Shown here piece by piece: positions 1-8,482 of a DNA stretch of 64,000 bases (positions are counted from its first letter, which is position 1; each line of letters opens with the position of its first letter). The translations under genes were made by a program, and so were the position numbers. The notes beneath the pieces were generated by a model. That model was not told where the DNA came from. It saw nothing but the letters and a program-made list of their open reading frames with translations, and searched no databases. The DNA comes from Pelomonas sp963992225 (GTDB taxonomy: Bacteria > Pseudomonadota > Gammaproteobacteria > Burkholderiales > Burkholderiaceae_C): contig CAXDTK010000001.1 of NCBI GenBank assembly GCA_963992225.1, positions 1 through 64,000 on the forward strand, in the 5' to 3' direction.

Positions 1-30
1 GCGGCAGCGTCAGATGTGTATAAGAGACAG
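1..30. other. Residual Nextera/Tn5 mosaic-end sequencing adapter
   Basis: Bases 12-30 read AGATGTGTATAAGAGACAG, the 19-bp Tn5 mosaic end, and bases 2-11 match the Nextera read-1 tail (CGGCAGCGTC). This is library adapter, not genome, so the first base of the window is a contig end. Confidence 0.97.
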
Positions 31-150
31 CGCCTGGGCCGTGTGGCGGCTGCGCTGGAAGACGATCCCCAGGCCCTGATCTACGGGCCGCCGCTTGAGC
101 TGCCCGGTCCGGGCGAGCCAGGCTTTGCCCTGCCGCGAGGTGTGCGATGA
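31..150 (+). CDS. MCE/MlaD-family protein, C-terminal 39 residues only
   Basis: The open frame runs directly out of the adapter and stops at 148-150. The peptide (DDPQALIYGPP, then a Pro/Gly-rich tail) resembles the C-terminus of MlaD/PqiB-like MCE substrate-binding proteins of Burkholderiales lipid ABC transporters, which sit in the periplasm anchored to the inner membrane. The stop overlaps the ATG of the next gene (ATGA), as expected in an MCE-lipoprotein operon. The 5' part is lost at the contig end. Family assignment rests on a short tail and on the neighbour. Confidence 0.6.
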   Translation, partial: RLGRVAAALEDDPQALIYGPPLELPGPGEPGFALPRGVR

Positions 151-270
151 ATCGCTTGCGTGTTTTGTTTCCCCTGACGGCCTTGCTGCTGTCGGCCTGC
201 GCCGCGCTGCCCGAGCGCGCGGCGGCACCACAACGCTACGACTTCGGCCCGCCCGCCGCGCCTGCGGCCG
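147..270 (+). pseudogene. ABC-type transport auxiliary lipoprotein, N-terminus only
   Basis: The product starts with a lipoprotein signal (hydrophobic stretch ending LLLSAC, lipobox Cys about residue 18). It continues with the QRYDFGPP motif seen at the mature start of PqiC/YmbA-like auxiliary lipoproteins that partner MCE transporters. Family members are about 200 residues. Here only about 40 are recognisable before the frame enters a G/C homopolymer hairpin and then the antisense of trmL. The break is more likely a chimeric assembly junction than a real mutation, because trmL is cut at the same place. Confidence 0.6.
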
Positions 271-299
271 CGCGGCGGGGGGCGGGCGCCCCCCCCGCC
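270..299. repeat. GC hairpin at the chimeric junction
   Basis: A run rich in G followed by a run rich in C (GGCGGGGGGCG facing CGCCCCCCCCGCC) forms a strong inverted repeat. The lipoprotein frame on the + strand and the trmL frame on the - strand both end in it, so it marks a misjoin or deletion. Confidence 0.6.
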
Positions 300-761
300 G
301 CCCTGGTAGCCGTTCTGCCGCCAGGCCTCGAACACGGCCACGGCCACGCTGTTGCTCAGGTTGAGGCTGCGCTGGCCCTCGCGCATGGGCAGGCGCACGC
401 GCTGCGACGCGGGGAAGCCCTCGCGCAGCGCTGGCGGCAGGCCGGCGGTTTCGCTGCCGAACACCAGCCAGTCGCCTGGCTGCCAGGCCACCTCGCCGAA
501 CGGCCGGCTGCCGCGCGTCGTGAAGGCGAACATCCGCTCGGGCCGGGGTGATTCAGCGGCCAGGAAGGCGGCCCAGTCCGCATGCCGCTGCACCCGCGCG
601 TACTCGTGATAGTCCAGGCCGGCGCGCTGCAGCAGCCGGTCCTCCATCGAGAAGCCCAGCGGCTCGATCAGGTGCAGGCTGCAGCCGGTGTTGGCCGCCA
701 GCCGGATCACGTTGCCGGTGTTGGGCGGGATCTCGGGGTGCACAAGGACGATGTGGAACAT
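297..761 (-). CDS. trmL: tRNA (cytidine(34)-2'-O)-methyltransferase TrmL, missing its stop
   Basis: SPOUT-class methyltransferase that 2'-O-methylates the wobble base of tRNA-Leu isoacceptors. The N-terminus (MFHIVLVHPEIPPNTGN) and the AdoMet-knot motifs FGSETAGLP and LNLSNSVAVAVFEAWRQ are intact. The family is about 155 residues, and residue 155 falls at base 297, so almost the whole protein is present. No stop codon follows; the frame runs through the GC hairpin into foreign sequence. The start was set at the ATG at 761 because the family begins there; the upstream 21 codons of open frame are not conserved. Confidence 0.93.
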
Positions 762-820
762 GGGGCGGGAGTATCCCGCTGGCTCGCCGCGCACAGCGCC
801 GCGCACCTGGGCCAGGGGGC

Positions 821-1573
821 TCACTCCTCGCCCGGCTCCGGCGTGCGCGAGATGACCCAGGCCTGCACGCGGGCCGCCCCGGCCTGTCGCAGCACGCGGG
901 CCAGCTCGTAGAGCGTCGCGCCGCTGGTCATCACGTCGTCCAGCAGCGCGACGTGCGTGCCCTGCAGGCAGGCGGCCCTCAAGGGCTCGACGGCGAACAC
1001 GCCGCGCACGTTGGCGGCGCGTGCGTCCAGCTTGAGGCCGGCCTGGCGGTCGTTGTGATGCACGCGCAGCAGCAGGCTGGCGTCGCAGCGCAGCCCGCGG
1101 CGGCGTGCCAGCGCCTTGGCCAGCTCGTGCGACTGGTTGTAGCCGCGTTCGCGCAGCCGCTGGTCCGACAGCGGCACCGGCAGCAGCCAGTCCGGCGCCG
1201 CCACATCGGCGGCATTCAGCGCCGCGTTCAGCCGCTCCAGCAGGCTTTCGCGCAGCTCCAGCGCCTGGTGGTACTTGAAGTGCTGCAGCAGGCCGTCCCA
1301 GGGAAAGCGGTAGTCCAGTGCGGCGACAGCACGGTCCAGCGGCGGCGGCTCATGCATGCAGCGCCCGCAGCGAGGAGCGGCATGCCCGGCCAGCGCCTCG
1401 GGCAGCCGCGCCGCGCAAGTCCAGCAGCGCAGCTGCGGCCGCGCATACAGCGCCAGGCAGCCGTCGCAGACCGTCCGGTGGCACCAGCTGCGGCAGACCG
1501 CGCATTGGCCGGCGCAGCGCATCAGCAGCTTCTCGATCAGCGCGGGCCGTGCGGTGAGGGAGCTGTCGGGCAT
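821..1573 (-). CDS. ComF-like phosphoribosyltransferase-fold protein
   Basis: About 250 residues. The N-terminal part has paired cysteines (CAVC, CDGC, CWTC, CGRC) of the double zinc-ribbon seen in ComF/GntX proteins. The C-terminal part is a PRTase fold with the PRPP-binding loop VALLDDVMTSGATL. ComF supports DNA uptake in naturally competent bacteria, whereas proteobacterial orthologues are often unlinked to competence genes. The start was placed at the ATG at 1573, divergent from the methyltransferase at 1597. The 23-bp gap between the two starts must hold overlapping signals. Confidence 0.88.
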   Translation of the reverse strand: MPDSSLTARPALIEKLLMRCAGQCAVCRSWCHRTVCDGCLALYARPQLRCWTCAARLPEALAGHAAPRCGRCMHEPPPLDRAVAALDYRFPWDGLLQHFKYHQALELRESLLERLNAALNAADVAAPDWLLPVPLSDQRLRERGYNQSHELAKALARRRGLRCDASLLLRVHHNDRQAGLKLDARAANVRGVFAVEPLRAACLQGTHVALLDDVMTSGATLYELARVLRQAGAARVQAWVISRTPEPGEE

Positions 1574-1596
1574 CGGCTCAATATACTGACCCACCC

Positions 1597-2520
1597 ATGA
1601 GCGAGCCTGCAGCGATCCCCACTTCAAACGAGGGGCCGAGGCCCCAGGACCTGGACGCAGCCGCGGTGCGCCACCAGGCCCGCCGGCTGGCGCGGGCCGA
1701 GCTGCCGCCCTGGCTGCATGTGGAGGTCGCGCGGCGCATGGCCGAGCGCCTGCCGTTCATCAAGCTGCAGCCGGCCCGCGTGCTGGATGCTTCGCCCGCA
1801 CTGGGCGCCAGTGCCGAACTGCTGCGGCTGGCCTACCCGACTGCCCAGCTGCTGTGGCATGAGGCCGATGCGGCGCTGGCGGACCGGGCGGAGCGGGACC
1901 GGGCCTTGAACTGGTGGCGCAAGCTGCGCGGCGCGTCCGCCGGTCGCGTGCCGGAGCTGCCGGTCCGGCCGGCGGTGGAACTGCTGTGGTCCAACATGGC
2001 GTTGCACGCCACCGCGGACCTGCCCGGCACGCTGGCGCGCTGGCAGGCCAGCATCGCGGTGGGCGGTTTCGTGATGTTCTCGCTGCTCGGTCCGGACAGC
2101 TTCGTCGAGCTGCGTGCCCTCTACACCCGCAACGGCTGGGGCCGGCCGGCGCCGGACTGGTGGGACATGCACGACATCGGCGACCTGGTGCTGAAGGCCG
2201 GCTTCGCCGACCCGGTGATGGACCAGGAACGGCTGCGCCTGACCTGGGCCAGCCCCGAGACGCTGCTGGCCGACCTGCGCGCGCTGGGCGGCAATGTCGC
2301 GCCGACGCGCTTCGCGGGCCTGCGCGGCCGCCGTTGGCACGCCCGGCTGCTGGCCGAGCTGGACGGCCTGCGCGATGCGGAGGGCCGGCTGGTGCTGACG
2401 GTGGAGCTGGTCTTCGGCCACGCCTTCAAGGCCGCGCCGCGGCTGGACGTCGCGGCGGAGGCACGCGTGTCGGTCGATGCGATGCGGGATTCGCTGCGTG
2501 CGGGGCGCAAGGGGTCGTGA
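1597..2520 (+). CDS. BioC-like SAM-dependent methyltransferase
   Basis: 307 residues. The middle and C-terminal parts follow BioC (malonyl-ACP O-methyltransferase, first step of pimeloyl-ACP synthesis for biotin): SNMALH, then GGFVMFSLLGPDSF and a WWDMHDIGDLVLKAGF stretch. Motif I, normally VLDxGxGxG, reads VLDASPALGAS and lacks the glycine pattern that binds AdoMet, so activity on the usual substrate is doubtful. Burkholderiales genomes often carry this gene beside coxB and annotate it as a methyltransferase or biotin-synthesis protein. No other bio genes are near. Confidence 0.7.
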   Translation: MSEPAAIPTSNEGPRPQDLDAAAVRHQARRLARAELPPWLHVEVARRMAERLPFIKLQPARVLDASPALGASAELLRLAYPTAQLLWHEADAALADRAERDRALNWWRKLRGASAGRVPELPVRPAVELLWSNMALHATADLPGTLARWQASIAVGGFVMFSLLGPDSFVELRALYTRNGWGRPAPDWWDMHDIGDLVLKAGFADPVMDQERLRLTWASPETLLADLRALGGNVAPTRFAGLRGRRWHARLLAELDGLRDAEGRLVLTVELVFGHAFKAAPRLDVAAEARVSVDAMRDSLRAGRKGS

Positions 2521-2679
2521 GCGCCGGTTTTCCCTAGGGTCGCGAGGAACGGCGCCCCGGTGGCCCTGGGCTAAAATCTCGCGCTGCATTGAGTTGGGGC
2601 AAAACCCGGCGCAATTCACTGATCTTGCGGCCCTCCTGCAGATTGCAAGCCCCGCTCTTCAAAGAACCAAGTGACAACC

Positions 2680-3870
2680 ATGACAATGATGAACGCACGA
2701 GTGCATAGCGCCTCACGCGGTTGGGCCCGGCGGGCCGCCGCGGCGGCGGTGGCGGCCCTGGCAACGGGTTCGGCCTTCGCGGTGAACGATCTGAAGGGCG
2801 GCCCGGGGGTCAATCAGATCAACCTGCCCGAGCCGGTCACGCGCATCGCGGCGGACCAGATGTGGTTGCACAACTTCATGCTGATCGTCTGTCTCGTCAT
2901 CTTCGTGGCGGTGTTCGGCGTGATGTTCTATTCCATCTTCAAGCACCGCAAGTCCAAGGGTGCGGTGTCGGCCAACTTCCACGAGAGCGTGGCCGTAGAG
3001 ATCGCCTGGACGGTGGTGCCGTTCCTGATCGTCATCGGCATGGCGCTGCCGGCCACCAAGGTGGTCGTCGCGATGAAGGACACCACCAACGCCGACCTGA
3101 CCATCAAGGCCACCGGCTACCAGTGGAAGTGGGGCTACGACTACCTGAAGGGCGAGGGCGAGGGCATCGGCTTCCTGGCCACGCTGGACACCGCGCAGCG
3201 CGAGGCGTCGAACTCGGGCAAGCCCGAGCCGGTCGACAACTACCTGCTGAAAGTCGACAACCCGCTGGTCGTGCCGGTCGACAAGAAGGTCCGCATCATC
3301 ACGACGGCCAATGACGTGATCCACGCCTGGATGGTGCCGGCATTCGGCGTCAAGCAGGACGCGATCCCCGGCTTCGTGCGTGACACCTGGTTCAAGGCCG
3401 AGAAGGTGGGTGACTACTACGGCCAGTGCGCCGAGCTGTGCGGCAAGGAGCACGCCTACATGCCCATCCACGTGAAGGTGGTGTCCGCCGCGGACTACAC
3501 CGCGTGGGTCGACGGCGAGAAGAAGAAGATGGCCGCCAAGGCCGATGACCCGAACAAGGTCTGGGAGCAGGCGGCGCTGGTCGCCCGTGGCGAGAAGGTC
3601 TACGCCGCCAACTGCGCGGTCTGCCACAAGCCCGACGGCAAGGGCGCCGGCCCGATCAAGGCGCTGGACGGCTCGCCCATCGTGCTGGACGCCGACAAGT
3701 CCAAGCAGATCAACGTGCTGCTGAACGGCGTGCTGGACAAGGGCATGCCGGCCTGGAAGCAGCTCAGCGACACCGAGATCGCCGCCGTGATCACCTACAC
3801 GAAGAACAGCTGGTCCAACAAGACGGGCCAGACGGTGCAGCCGGCCGAAGTGCTGGCCGCCCGCAAGTAA
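2680..3870 (+). CDS. coxB: Cytochrome c oxidase subunit II with fused cytochrome c domain
   Basis: Carries the Cu(A) centre that accepts electrons and passes them to subunit I. A signal peptide (cleavage near SAFA) is followed by two membrane segments (HNFMLIVCLVIFVAVF and VEIAWTVVPFLIVIGM). The periplasmic cupredoxin domain has the Cu(A) ligands in CAELCGKEHAYM, and a C-terminal extension has a heme-c motif CAVCH, so this is the caa3-like fused form. ATG codons at 2680, 2686 and 2689 and a GTG at 2671 are all possible starts; none has a strong ribosome site. It is first in the oxidase operon, 28 bp before coxA. Confidence 0.97.
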   Translation: MTMMNARVHSASRGWARRAAAAAVAALATGSAFAVNDLKGGPGVNQINLPEPVTRIAADQMWLHNFMLIVCLVIFVAVFGVMFYSIFKHRKSKGAVSANFHESVAVEIAWTVVPFLIVIGMALPATKVVVAMKDTTNADLTIKATGYQWKWGYDYLKGEGEGIGFLATLDTAQREASNSGKPEPVDNYLLKVDNPLVVPVDKKVRIITTANDVIHAWMVPAFGVKQDAIPGFVRDTWFKAEKVGDYYGQCAELCGKEHAYMPIHVKVVSAADYTAWVDGEKKKMAAKADDPNKVWEQAALVARGEKVYAANCAVCHKPDGKGAGPIKALDGSPIVLDADKSKQINVLLNGVLDKGMPAWKQLSDTEIAAVITYTKNSWSNKTGQTVQPAEVLAARK

Positions 3871-3898
3871 TCCTGAACGCCGAATCAGAGGAATTCAC

Positions 3899-5545
3899 AT
3901 GAGTGCAGTGCTCCCCCCCCACGGCGTTCACGGTGGCCACGCTGGCGACCACGCCCACGACGATCATCACGACCACCATGCGCCGCATGGCTGGCGCCGC
4001 TGGGTGTTCGCGACCAACCACAAGGACATCGGCACGCTCTACCTGCTGTTCGCCTTCACGATGCTGATGGTCGGCGGCATCCTGGCGCTGTGCATCCGCG
4101 CCGAGCTGTTCCAGCCGGGGCTGCAGTTCTTCAACCCCGAGCTGTTCAACCAGTTCACGACCATGCACGGTCTGATCATGGTGTTCGGCGCCATCATGCC
4201 GGCGTTCGTGGGCTTCGCGAACTGGATGATCCCGCTGCAGATCGGCGCCAGCGACATGGCCTTCGCGCGGATGAACAACTTCAGCTTCTGGCTGATGATC
4301 CCCGCGGCCATCATGCTGGTGGCGAGCTTCTTCATGCCGGGCGGCGCGCCTGCCGCTGGCTGGACGCTCTATGCGCCGCTGACGCTGCAGATGGGCCCGT
4401 CGATGGATGCCGGCATCTTCGCGATGCACATCCTGGGCGCATCGTCCATCATGGGCTCCATCAACATCATCGTGACCATCCTCAACATGCGCGCCCCCGG
4501 CATGACGCTGATGAAGATGCCGATGTTCGCGTGGACCTGGCTGATCACCGCCTACCTGCTGATCGCGGTCATGCCCGTGCTGGCCGGCGCCATCACGATG
4601 ACGCTGACCGACCGCCACTTCGGCACCGCCTTCTTCAATCCGGCCGGCGGCGGCGACCCGGTGATGTACCAGCACATCTTCTGGTTCTTCGGTCACCCCG
4701 AGGTCTACATCATGATCCTGCCGGCCTTCGGCATCATCAGCCAGATCGTGCCGGCCTTCGCGCGCAAGCGCCTGTTCGGCTACGCGTCCATGGTGTATGC
4801 GACGGCGTCGATTGCCATCCTGTCCTTCATCGTCTGGGCCCACCACATGTTCGCCACCGGCATGCCGGTGACGGGCCAGCTGTTCTTCATGTACGCGACC
4901 ATGCTGATCGCGGTGCCCACGGGCGTGAAGATCTTCAACTGGCTGGCGACGATGTGGCGCGGCTCGATGACCTTCGAGACCCCAATGCTGTGGGCGGTGG
5001 GCTTCATCTTCGTGTTCACGATGGGCGGCTTCACCGGCCTGATCTGCGCGATGGCGCCCATCGACATCCAGATCCAGGACACCTACTACGTCGTGGCCCA
5101 CTTCCACTACGTGCTGGTGGCCGGCTCGCTGTACGCGCTGTTCGCCGGCGTCTACTACTGGGGCCCGAAGTGGACCGGTGTCATGTACTCCGAGACGCGC
5201 GGCAAGATCCACTTCTGGGGTTCGCTGATCTTCTTCAACGTGACCTTCTTCCCGATGCACTTCCTGGGTCTGGCCGGCATGCCGCGTCGCTACGCCGACT
5301 ACCCCATGCAGTTCACCGACTTCAACATGATTGCCTCGGTGGGCGCGTTCGGCTTCGGCCTGATGCAGGTCTACTTCTTCCTGTTCGTCGTCGTCCCGAT
5401 GATGCGCGGCAAGGGTGAGAAGGCCCCGCAGAAGCCGTGGGAGGCCGCCGAAGGCCTGGAGTGGGAAGTGCCGTCGCCGGCGCCCTTCCACACCTTCGAG
5501 GAGCCGCCCAAGCTGGACGCCTCGGCCACCCGCATCGTCGCCTGA
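3899..5545 (+). CDS. coxA: Cytochrome c oxidase subunit I (aa3-type)
   Basis: 548-residue heme-copper catalytic subunit with twelve membrane helices. Visible signatures are the HGLIMVFG low-spin heme ligand helix, GHPEVYI with the A1-type Glu and the cross-linked His-Tyr of Cu(B), WAHHMFATG with the paired Cu(B) histidines, and HFHYVLVAG with the heme a3 and a ligands. A His/Asp-rich N-terminal tail (residues 5-26) precedes the first conserved block and could bind metal. The start has a good ribosome site, GAGGAATTCAC, just before the ATG. Confidence 0.98.
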   Translation: MSAVLPPHGVHGGHAGDHAHDDHHDHHAPHGWRRWVFATNHKDIGTLYLLFAFTMLMVGGILALCIRAELFQPGLQFFNPELFNQFTTMHGLIMVFGAIMPAFVGFANWMIPLQIGASDMAFARMNNFSFWLMIPAAIMLVASFFMPGGAPAAGWTLYAPLTLQMGPSMDAGIFAMHILGASSIMGSINIIVTILNMRAPGMTLMKMPMFAWTWLITAYLLIAVMPVLAGAITMTLTDRHFGTAFFNPAGGGDPVMYQHIFWFFGHPEVYIMILPAFGIISQIVPAFARKRLFGYASMVYATASIAILSFIVWAHHMFATGMPVTGQLFFMYATMLIAVPTGVKIFNWLATMWRGSMTFETPMLWAVGFIFVFTMGGFTGLICAMAPIDIQIQDTYYVVAHFHYVLVAGSLYALFAGVYYWGPKWTGVMYSETRGKIHFWGSLIFFNVTFFPMHFLGLAGMPRRYADYPMQFTDFNMIASVGAFGFGLMQVYFFLFVVVPMMRGKGEKAPQKPWEAAEGLEWEVPSPAPFHTFEEPPKLDASATRIVA

Positions 5546-5550
5546 GCGCC

Positions 5551-5661
5551 ATGACACCCGAGCAGCGCAAGAGCAACCGCCGGCTGGGCCTGATCCTGCT
5601 GACGGTCGCCCTGACCTTCGGCGTCGGCTTCATCGCCAAGATGGCGCTGTTCGCCCAGTGA
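5551..5661 (+). CDS. Cytochrome oxidase small assembly protein, 36 residues
   Basis: A tiny single-span membrane protein (basic MTPEQRKSNRR head, then one hydrophobic helix) placed 5 bp after coxA and 12 bp before ctaG. The position and sequence match the small assembly protein seen in Burkholderiales oxidase operons. Its function is assigned by position only; it probably helps subunit I maturation in the inner membrane. Confidence 0.85.
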   Translation: MTPEQRKSNRRLGLILLTVALTFGVGFIAKMALFAQ

Positions 5662-5673
5662 AGCGCGGCTGAC

Positions 5674-6288
5674 ATGCGCCTGAGCTCGTTCGCCGCCGCG
5701 CTGCGCCGCGACAACCGCCAGCTGCTCGTCAAGCTGGCGGTGATCGTCGCGCTGATGTTCGGCTTCGGCTATGCGCTGGTGCCGCTGTACAAGGCGATCT
5801 GCGAGGCGCTGGGCATCAACGTGCTGTCGCTGGCAGAGCGGCAGGTGGCGCTGTCGGACAAGGGCGTGGCCAACGGCAATGGCCAGGTCGACTACAGCCG
5901 CAAGATCACCGTCGAGTTCGACACCAATGCGCGCGGCCCCTGGGACTTCAAGCCGGCCGTGCGCCACATGGAAGTGCACCCGGGCGAGCTGGGCCAGGTG
6001 ATGTACGAGTTCCGCAACAAGCAGGACCGCGCCATGGCCGCGCAGGCCATCCCGAGCTATGCACCCATGCAGGCCAGCGCGCATTTCAACAAGCTCGAAT
6101 GCTTCTGCTTCAACGAGTACACGCTGCAGCCCGGCGAGAGCAAGCAGTGGCCGGTCGTCTTCGTCATCGACCCCAAGTTGCCCAAGGACGTGAAGACCAT
6201 CACCCTCTCGTACACCTTCTTCGAGGTGGCGGGCAAGGGCACGGTCAAGCTGGGCCAGGCCGGCAAGGCCCAGGGGGCAGGGCTGTGA
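5674..6288 (+). CDS. ctaG: Cytochrome c oxidase assembly protein CtaG (Cox11)
   Basis: 204 residues. One N-terminal membrane helix (LAVIVALMFGFGYALVPLY) anchors an immunoglobulin-like periplasmic domain. The copper-binding CFCFNEYTLQPGE motif delivers copper to the Cu(B) site of subunit I. It sits inside the cox operon, and its stop overlaps the GTG start of the next gene. Confidence 0.97.
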   Translation: MRLSSFAAALRRDNRQLLVKLAVIVALMFGFGYALVPLYKAICEALGINVLSLAERQVALSDKGVANGNGQVDYSRKITVEFDTNARGPWDFKPAVRHMEVHPGELGQVMYEFRNKQDRAMAAQAIPSYAPMQASAHFNKLECFCFNEYTLQPGESKQWPVVFVIDPKLPKDVKTITLSYTFFEVAGKGTVKLGQAGKAQGAGL

Positions 6289-6524
6289 ACAAGCCCGGTC
6301 AGGACTTCAAGGATGCGGTGGCCCGCAAGGCCTCGCTGCGCCAGACGATGTCCGCCATCGCCTGGGGCTTCTTCGGCGTGCGCCGTGGCCGCGATCACGA
6401 GCGTGATGTTGCCCGGCTGAACCCGGTGCATGTGGTCATCGCCGGGCTGCTGGGTGCGGCGCTGTTCATTGGATTGCTGGTGCTGCTGGTCCGCTGGGTG
6501 ATCAGCAGTGGCGTGGCCGCCTGA
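6285..6524 (+). CDS. DUF2970 family membrane protein
   Basis: 79 residues starting at the GTG that overlaps the ctaG stop (GTGA), which is the usual arrangement for this family between ctaG and coxC. An amphipathic N-terminal part with FFGVRRG is followed by one strong membrane helix (VVIAGLLGAALFIGLLVLL). The role is unknown, but it is consistently linked to oxidase assembly. Confidence 0.85.
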   Translation: MNKPGQDFKDAVARKASLRQTMSAIAWGFFGVRRGRDHERDVARLNPVHVVIAGLLGAALFIGLLVLLVRWVISSGVAA

Positions 6525-6569
6525 GGGCGGTCCGCGAGAATTGAGAACGAGAGAGAACTAGGAGAACAC

Positions 6570-7454
6570 ATGTCGGCAGCGACCACTTCGGGCAAGGCCC
6601 CGTACTACTTCGTCCCGGGGCCCTCGCGGCATCCGGTGATGGCCGCCATCGGCCTGTTCTTCGTCATCCTCGGCGCCGGGCAGTGGATCAACGGCCACCA
6701 GTGGGGTGCCTACTCGCTGGTCTTCGGCCTGCTGTGGTGGGCCTTCGTGCTGAAGCAGTGGTTCGGCGACGCCATCCGCGAAAGCGAAGGCGGCCTCTAC
6801 GGCGAGCGCATCGACGTCTCGTTCCGCTGGAGCATGGCCTGGTTCATCTTCTCGGAGGTGATGTTCTTCGCCGCCTTCTTCGGTGCGCTGTACTGGGCCC
6901 GCGTCTACTCGGTGCCGACGCTGGGCAGCCTGGAGAACGCGCTACTGTGGCCGGACTTCAAGGCCATCTGGCCCAGCGTGGCCGCGGGCGCCACGGCGTC
7001 GCCGGCCGGCACGGTGGAGCCGTTCTCGACCATCGGCCCCTGGCCGCTGCCGACCATCAACACCGCGCTGCTGCTGACCTCCGGGGTCACGCTGACCATC
7101 GCCCACCATGCGCTGATCGCCGGCAACCGCGCCAGGACCATCGCCTTCATGTGGGTGACCGTGCTGCTGGGCATCGTGTTCCTGTTCGTGCAGGGCTATG
7201 AATACGCCCACGCCTACAGGGACCTGAACCTCAAGCTCAGCTCCGGCATCTTCGGCTCGACCTTCTTCATGCTGACCGGCTTCCACGGCTTCCACGTGTT
7301 CGTGGGCATGCTGATGCTGCTGTTCATCACCCTTCGGCTGATGAAGGGCCACTTCACGCCGGAGCGCCACTTCGGCTTCGAGGGTGCGGCGTGGTACTGG
7401 CACTTCGTCGACGTGGTCTGGCTGGGCCTGTACATCGTCGTCTACTGGATGTAA
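6570..7454 (+). CDS. coxC: Cytochrome c oxidase subunit III
   Basis: 294 residues with seven membrane helices. Conserved blocks are YYFVPGPSRHPVM at the N-terminus, SEVMFFAAFFGAL, HGFHVFVGM, and the closing HFVDVVWLGLYIVVYW. The subunit stabilises subunit I and the D-channel proton path. An A-rich leader with AGGAGAAC precedes the ATG. It is the last gene before an intrinsic terminator. Confidence 0.98.
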   Translation: MSAATTSGKAPYYFVPGPSRHPVMAAIGLFFVILGAGQWINGHQWGAYSLVFGLLWWAFVLKQWFGDAIRESEGGLYGERIDVSFRWSMAWFIFSEVMFFAAFFGALYWARVYSVPTLGSLENALLWPDFKAIWPSVAAGATASPAGTVEPFSTIGPWPLPTINTALLLTSGVTLTIAHHALIAGNRARTIAFMWVTVLLGIVFLFVQGYEYAHAYRDLNLKLSSGIFGSTFFMLTGFHGFHVFVGMLMLLFITLRLMKGHFTPERHFGFEGAAWYWHFVDVVWLGLYIVVYWM

Positions 7455-7477
7455 GCGGCGAGCGCCGCCCAACGACA

Positions 7478-7506
7478 AAGCGCCGCGGAAGCGGCGCTTT
7501 TTTTTG
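7478..7506 (+). terminator. Rho-independent terminator after coxC
   Basis: AAAGCGCCGC, a GGAA loop and GCGGCGCTTT form a 10-bp stem followed by a run of T. It ends the coxB-coxC transcript and faces the convergent DUF2909 gene. Confidence 0.93.
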
Positions 7507-7519
7507 ACGGGCCCGGGCG

Positions 7520-7747
7520 TCAACGGCTCACGGGCACGCCGGTTGGCTGGATCCAGCCCATCCACCAGCAGAACAGGATGATGGCGAACAGGATCACTGA
7601 CACCGCGACGCGCACCGTCAGCGCGCGCGCCATCTGGTTGTCCCGCTTGCCGTCACGGCTGCGCTGCCCGCCGCGCAGCATGAAGAATCCGGCGGCGGCC
7701 AGCGCACCGAGGATGCCGATGAAGGCGATCAGGAACACGATTTTCAT
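7520..7747 (-). CDS. Twin-transmembrane protein, DUF2909 family
   Basis: 75 residues with two membrane helices (VFLIAFIGILGALAAAGFFML and VAVSVILFAIILFCWWMGW) joined by a short basic loop. The gene lies on the opposite strand to the oxidase cluster, divergent from surf1, and this order is usual in Burkholderiales. It is inferred to be an oxidase-associated inner-membrane protein; the function is not established. Confidence 0.85.
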   Translation of the reverse strand: MKIVFLIAFIGILGALAAAGFFMLRGGQRSRDGKRDNQMARALTVRVAVSVILFAIILFCWWMGWIQPTGVPVSR

Positions 7748-7777
7748 GGCTGTCGATTATCCGCCCCGAGGGGCCTC

Positions 7778-8482
7778 ATGACCCGCCGCGGGGCGCTGGT
7801 GCTGGCCGCGACGCTGGTCTTCGCGCTGCTGACCGCGCGCCTGGGCGTCTGGCAGCTCGACCGCGCGGCGCAGAAGGTCGCGCTGCAGGCGGCCGTCGAC
7901 GCCGAACTCGACCGGCCGGCGCTGGGCAACGCCCAGCTCGGCGAGGCAGCGTTGCACCGCCGGGTGGTCCTGCGGGGGCGCTGGGTGGCCGAGCGCACGG
8001 TCTGGCTGGACAACCGGCCCATGGACGGCCGGGCGGGCTTCTACGTCGTCACGCCGCTGCGGCTGGCGGGGCGGGGCGATGCCGTGCTGGTGCAGCGCGG
8101 CTGGGCGCCGCGCGACCCGGTCGATCGCAGCCGCCTGCCGGCACTCACGACGCCGGACGGCGAGGTCGAGGTGGTCGGCCGCATCGCCGCGACGCCGTCC
8201 CGACTTTACGAGCTGGGCGCCGGCTCGCCGGGTGCGATCCGGCAGAATCTCGACCCGGTCGCCTTCGCCGCCGAGTCCGGCCTGCAGCTGCTGCCGTTGA
8301 CCGTCGTGCAGACGGCTGACGACGCCAGCGACGGGCTGCTGCGCCACTGGCCTGCACCGGACCTCGGCCTTCACAAGCATTACGGCTACGCCTTCCAATG
8401 GTTCGCGCTCTGCGCGCTGATCCTGATCCTCTATGTCTGGTTCCAACTCGTCCGCCCCCGGCTCCGTCGGCAGCAGCCCTGA
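7778..8482 (+). CDS. SURF1-family oxidase biogenesis protein
   Basis: 234 residues with N- and C-terminal membrane helices bracketing a periplasmic domain. SURF1 signatures are present: RLGVWQLDRAAQK near the start, then VWLDNRPMDGRAGFYVVTPL and VQRGWAP, and a C-terminal HYGYAFQWFALCALILILY. It inserts heme a into subunit I. It starts 30 bp from the divergent DUF2909 gene and begins the second oxidase-assembly operon (surf1 to sco). Confidence 0.95.
   Translation: MTRRGALVLAATLVFALLTARLGVWQLDRAAQKVALQAAVDAELDRPALGNAQLGEAALHRRVVLRGRWVAERTVWLDNRPMDGRAGFYVVTPLRLAGRGDAVLVQRGWAPRDPVDRSRLPALTTPDGEVEVVGRIAATPSRLYELGAGSPGAIRQNLDPVAFAAESGLQLLPLTVVQTADDASDGLLRHWPAPDLGLHKHYGYAFQWFALCALILILYVWFQLVRPRLRRQQP

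Noticed and set aside
3791..5557. 588-codon open frame opposite coxA
   Set aside because: It is the antisense of coxB/coxA; composition is His/Arg/Glu-biased as expected from GC-rich antisense, and coxA on the + strand is certain.
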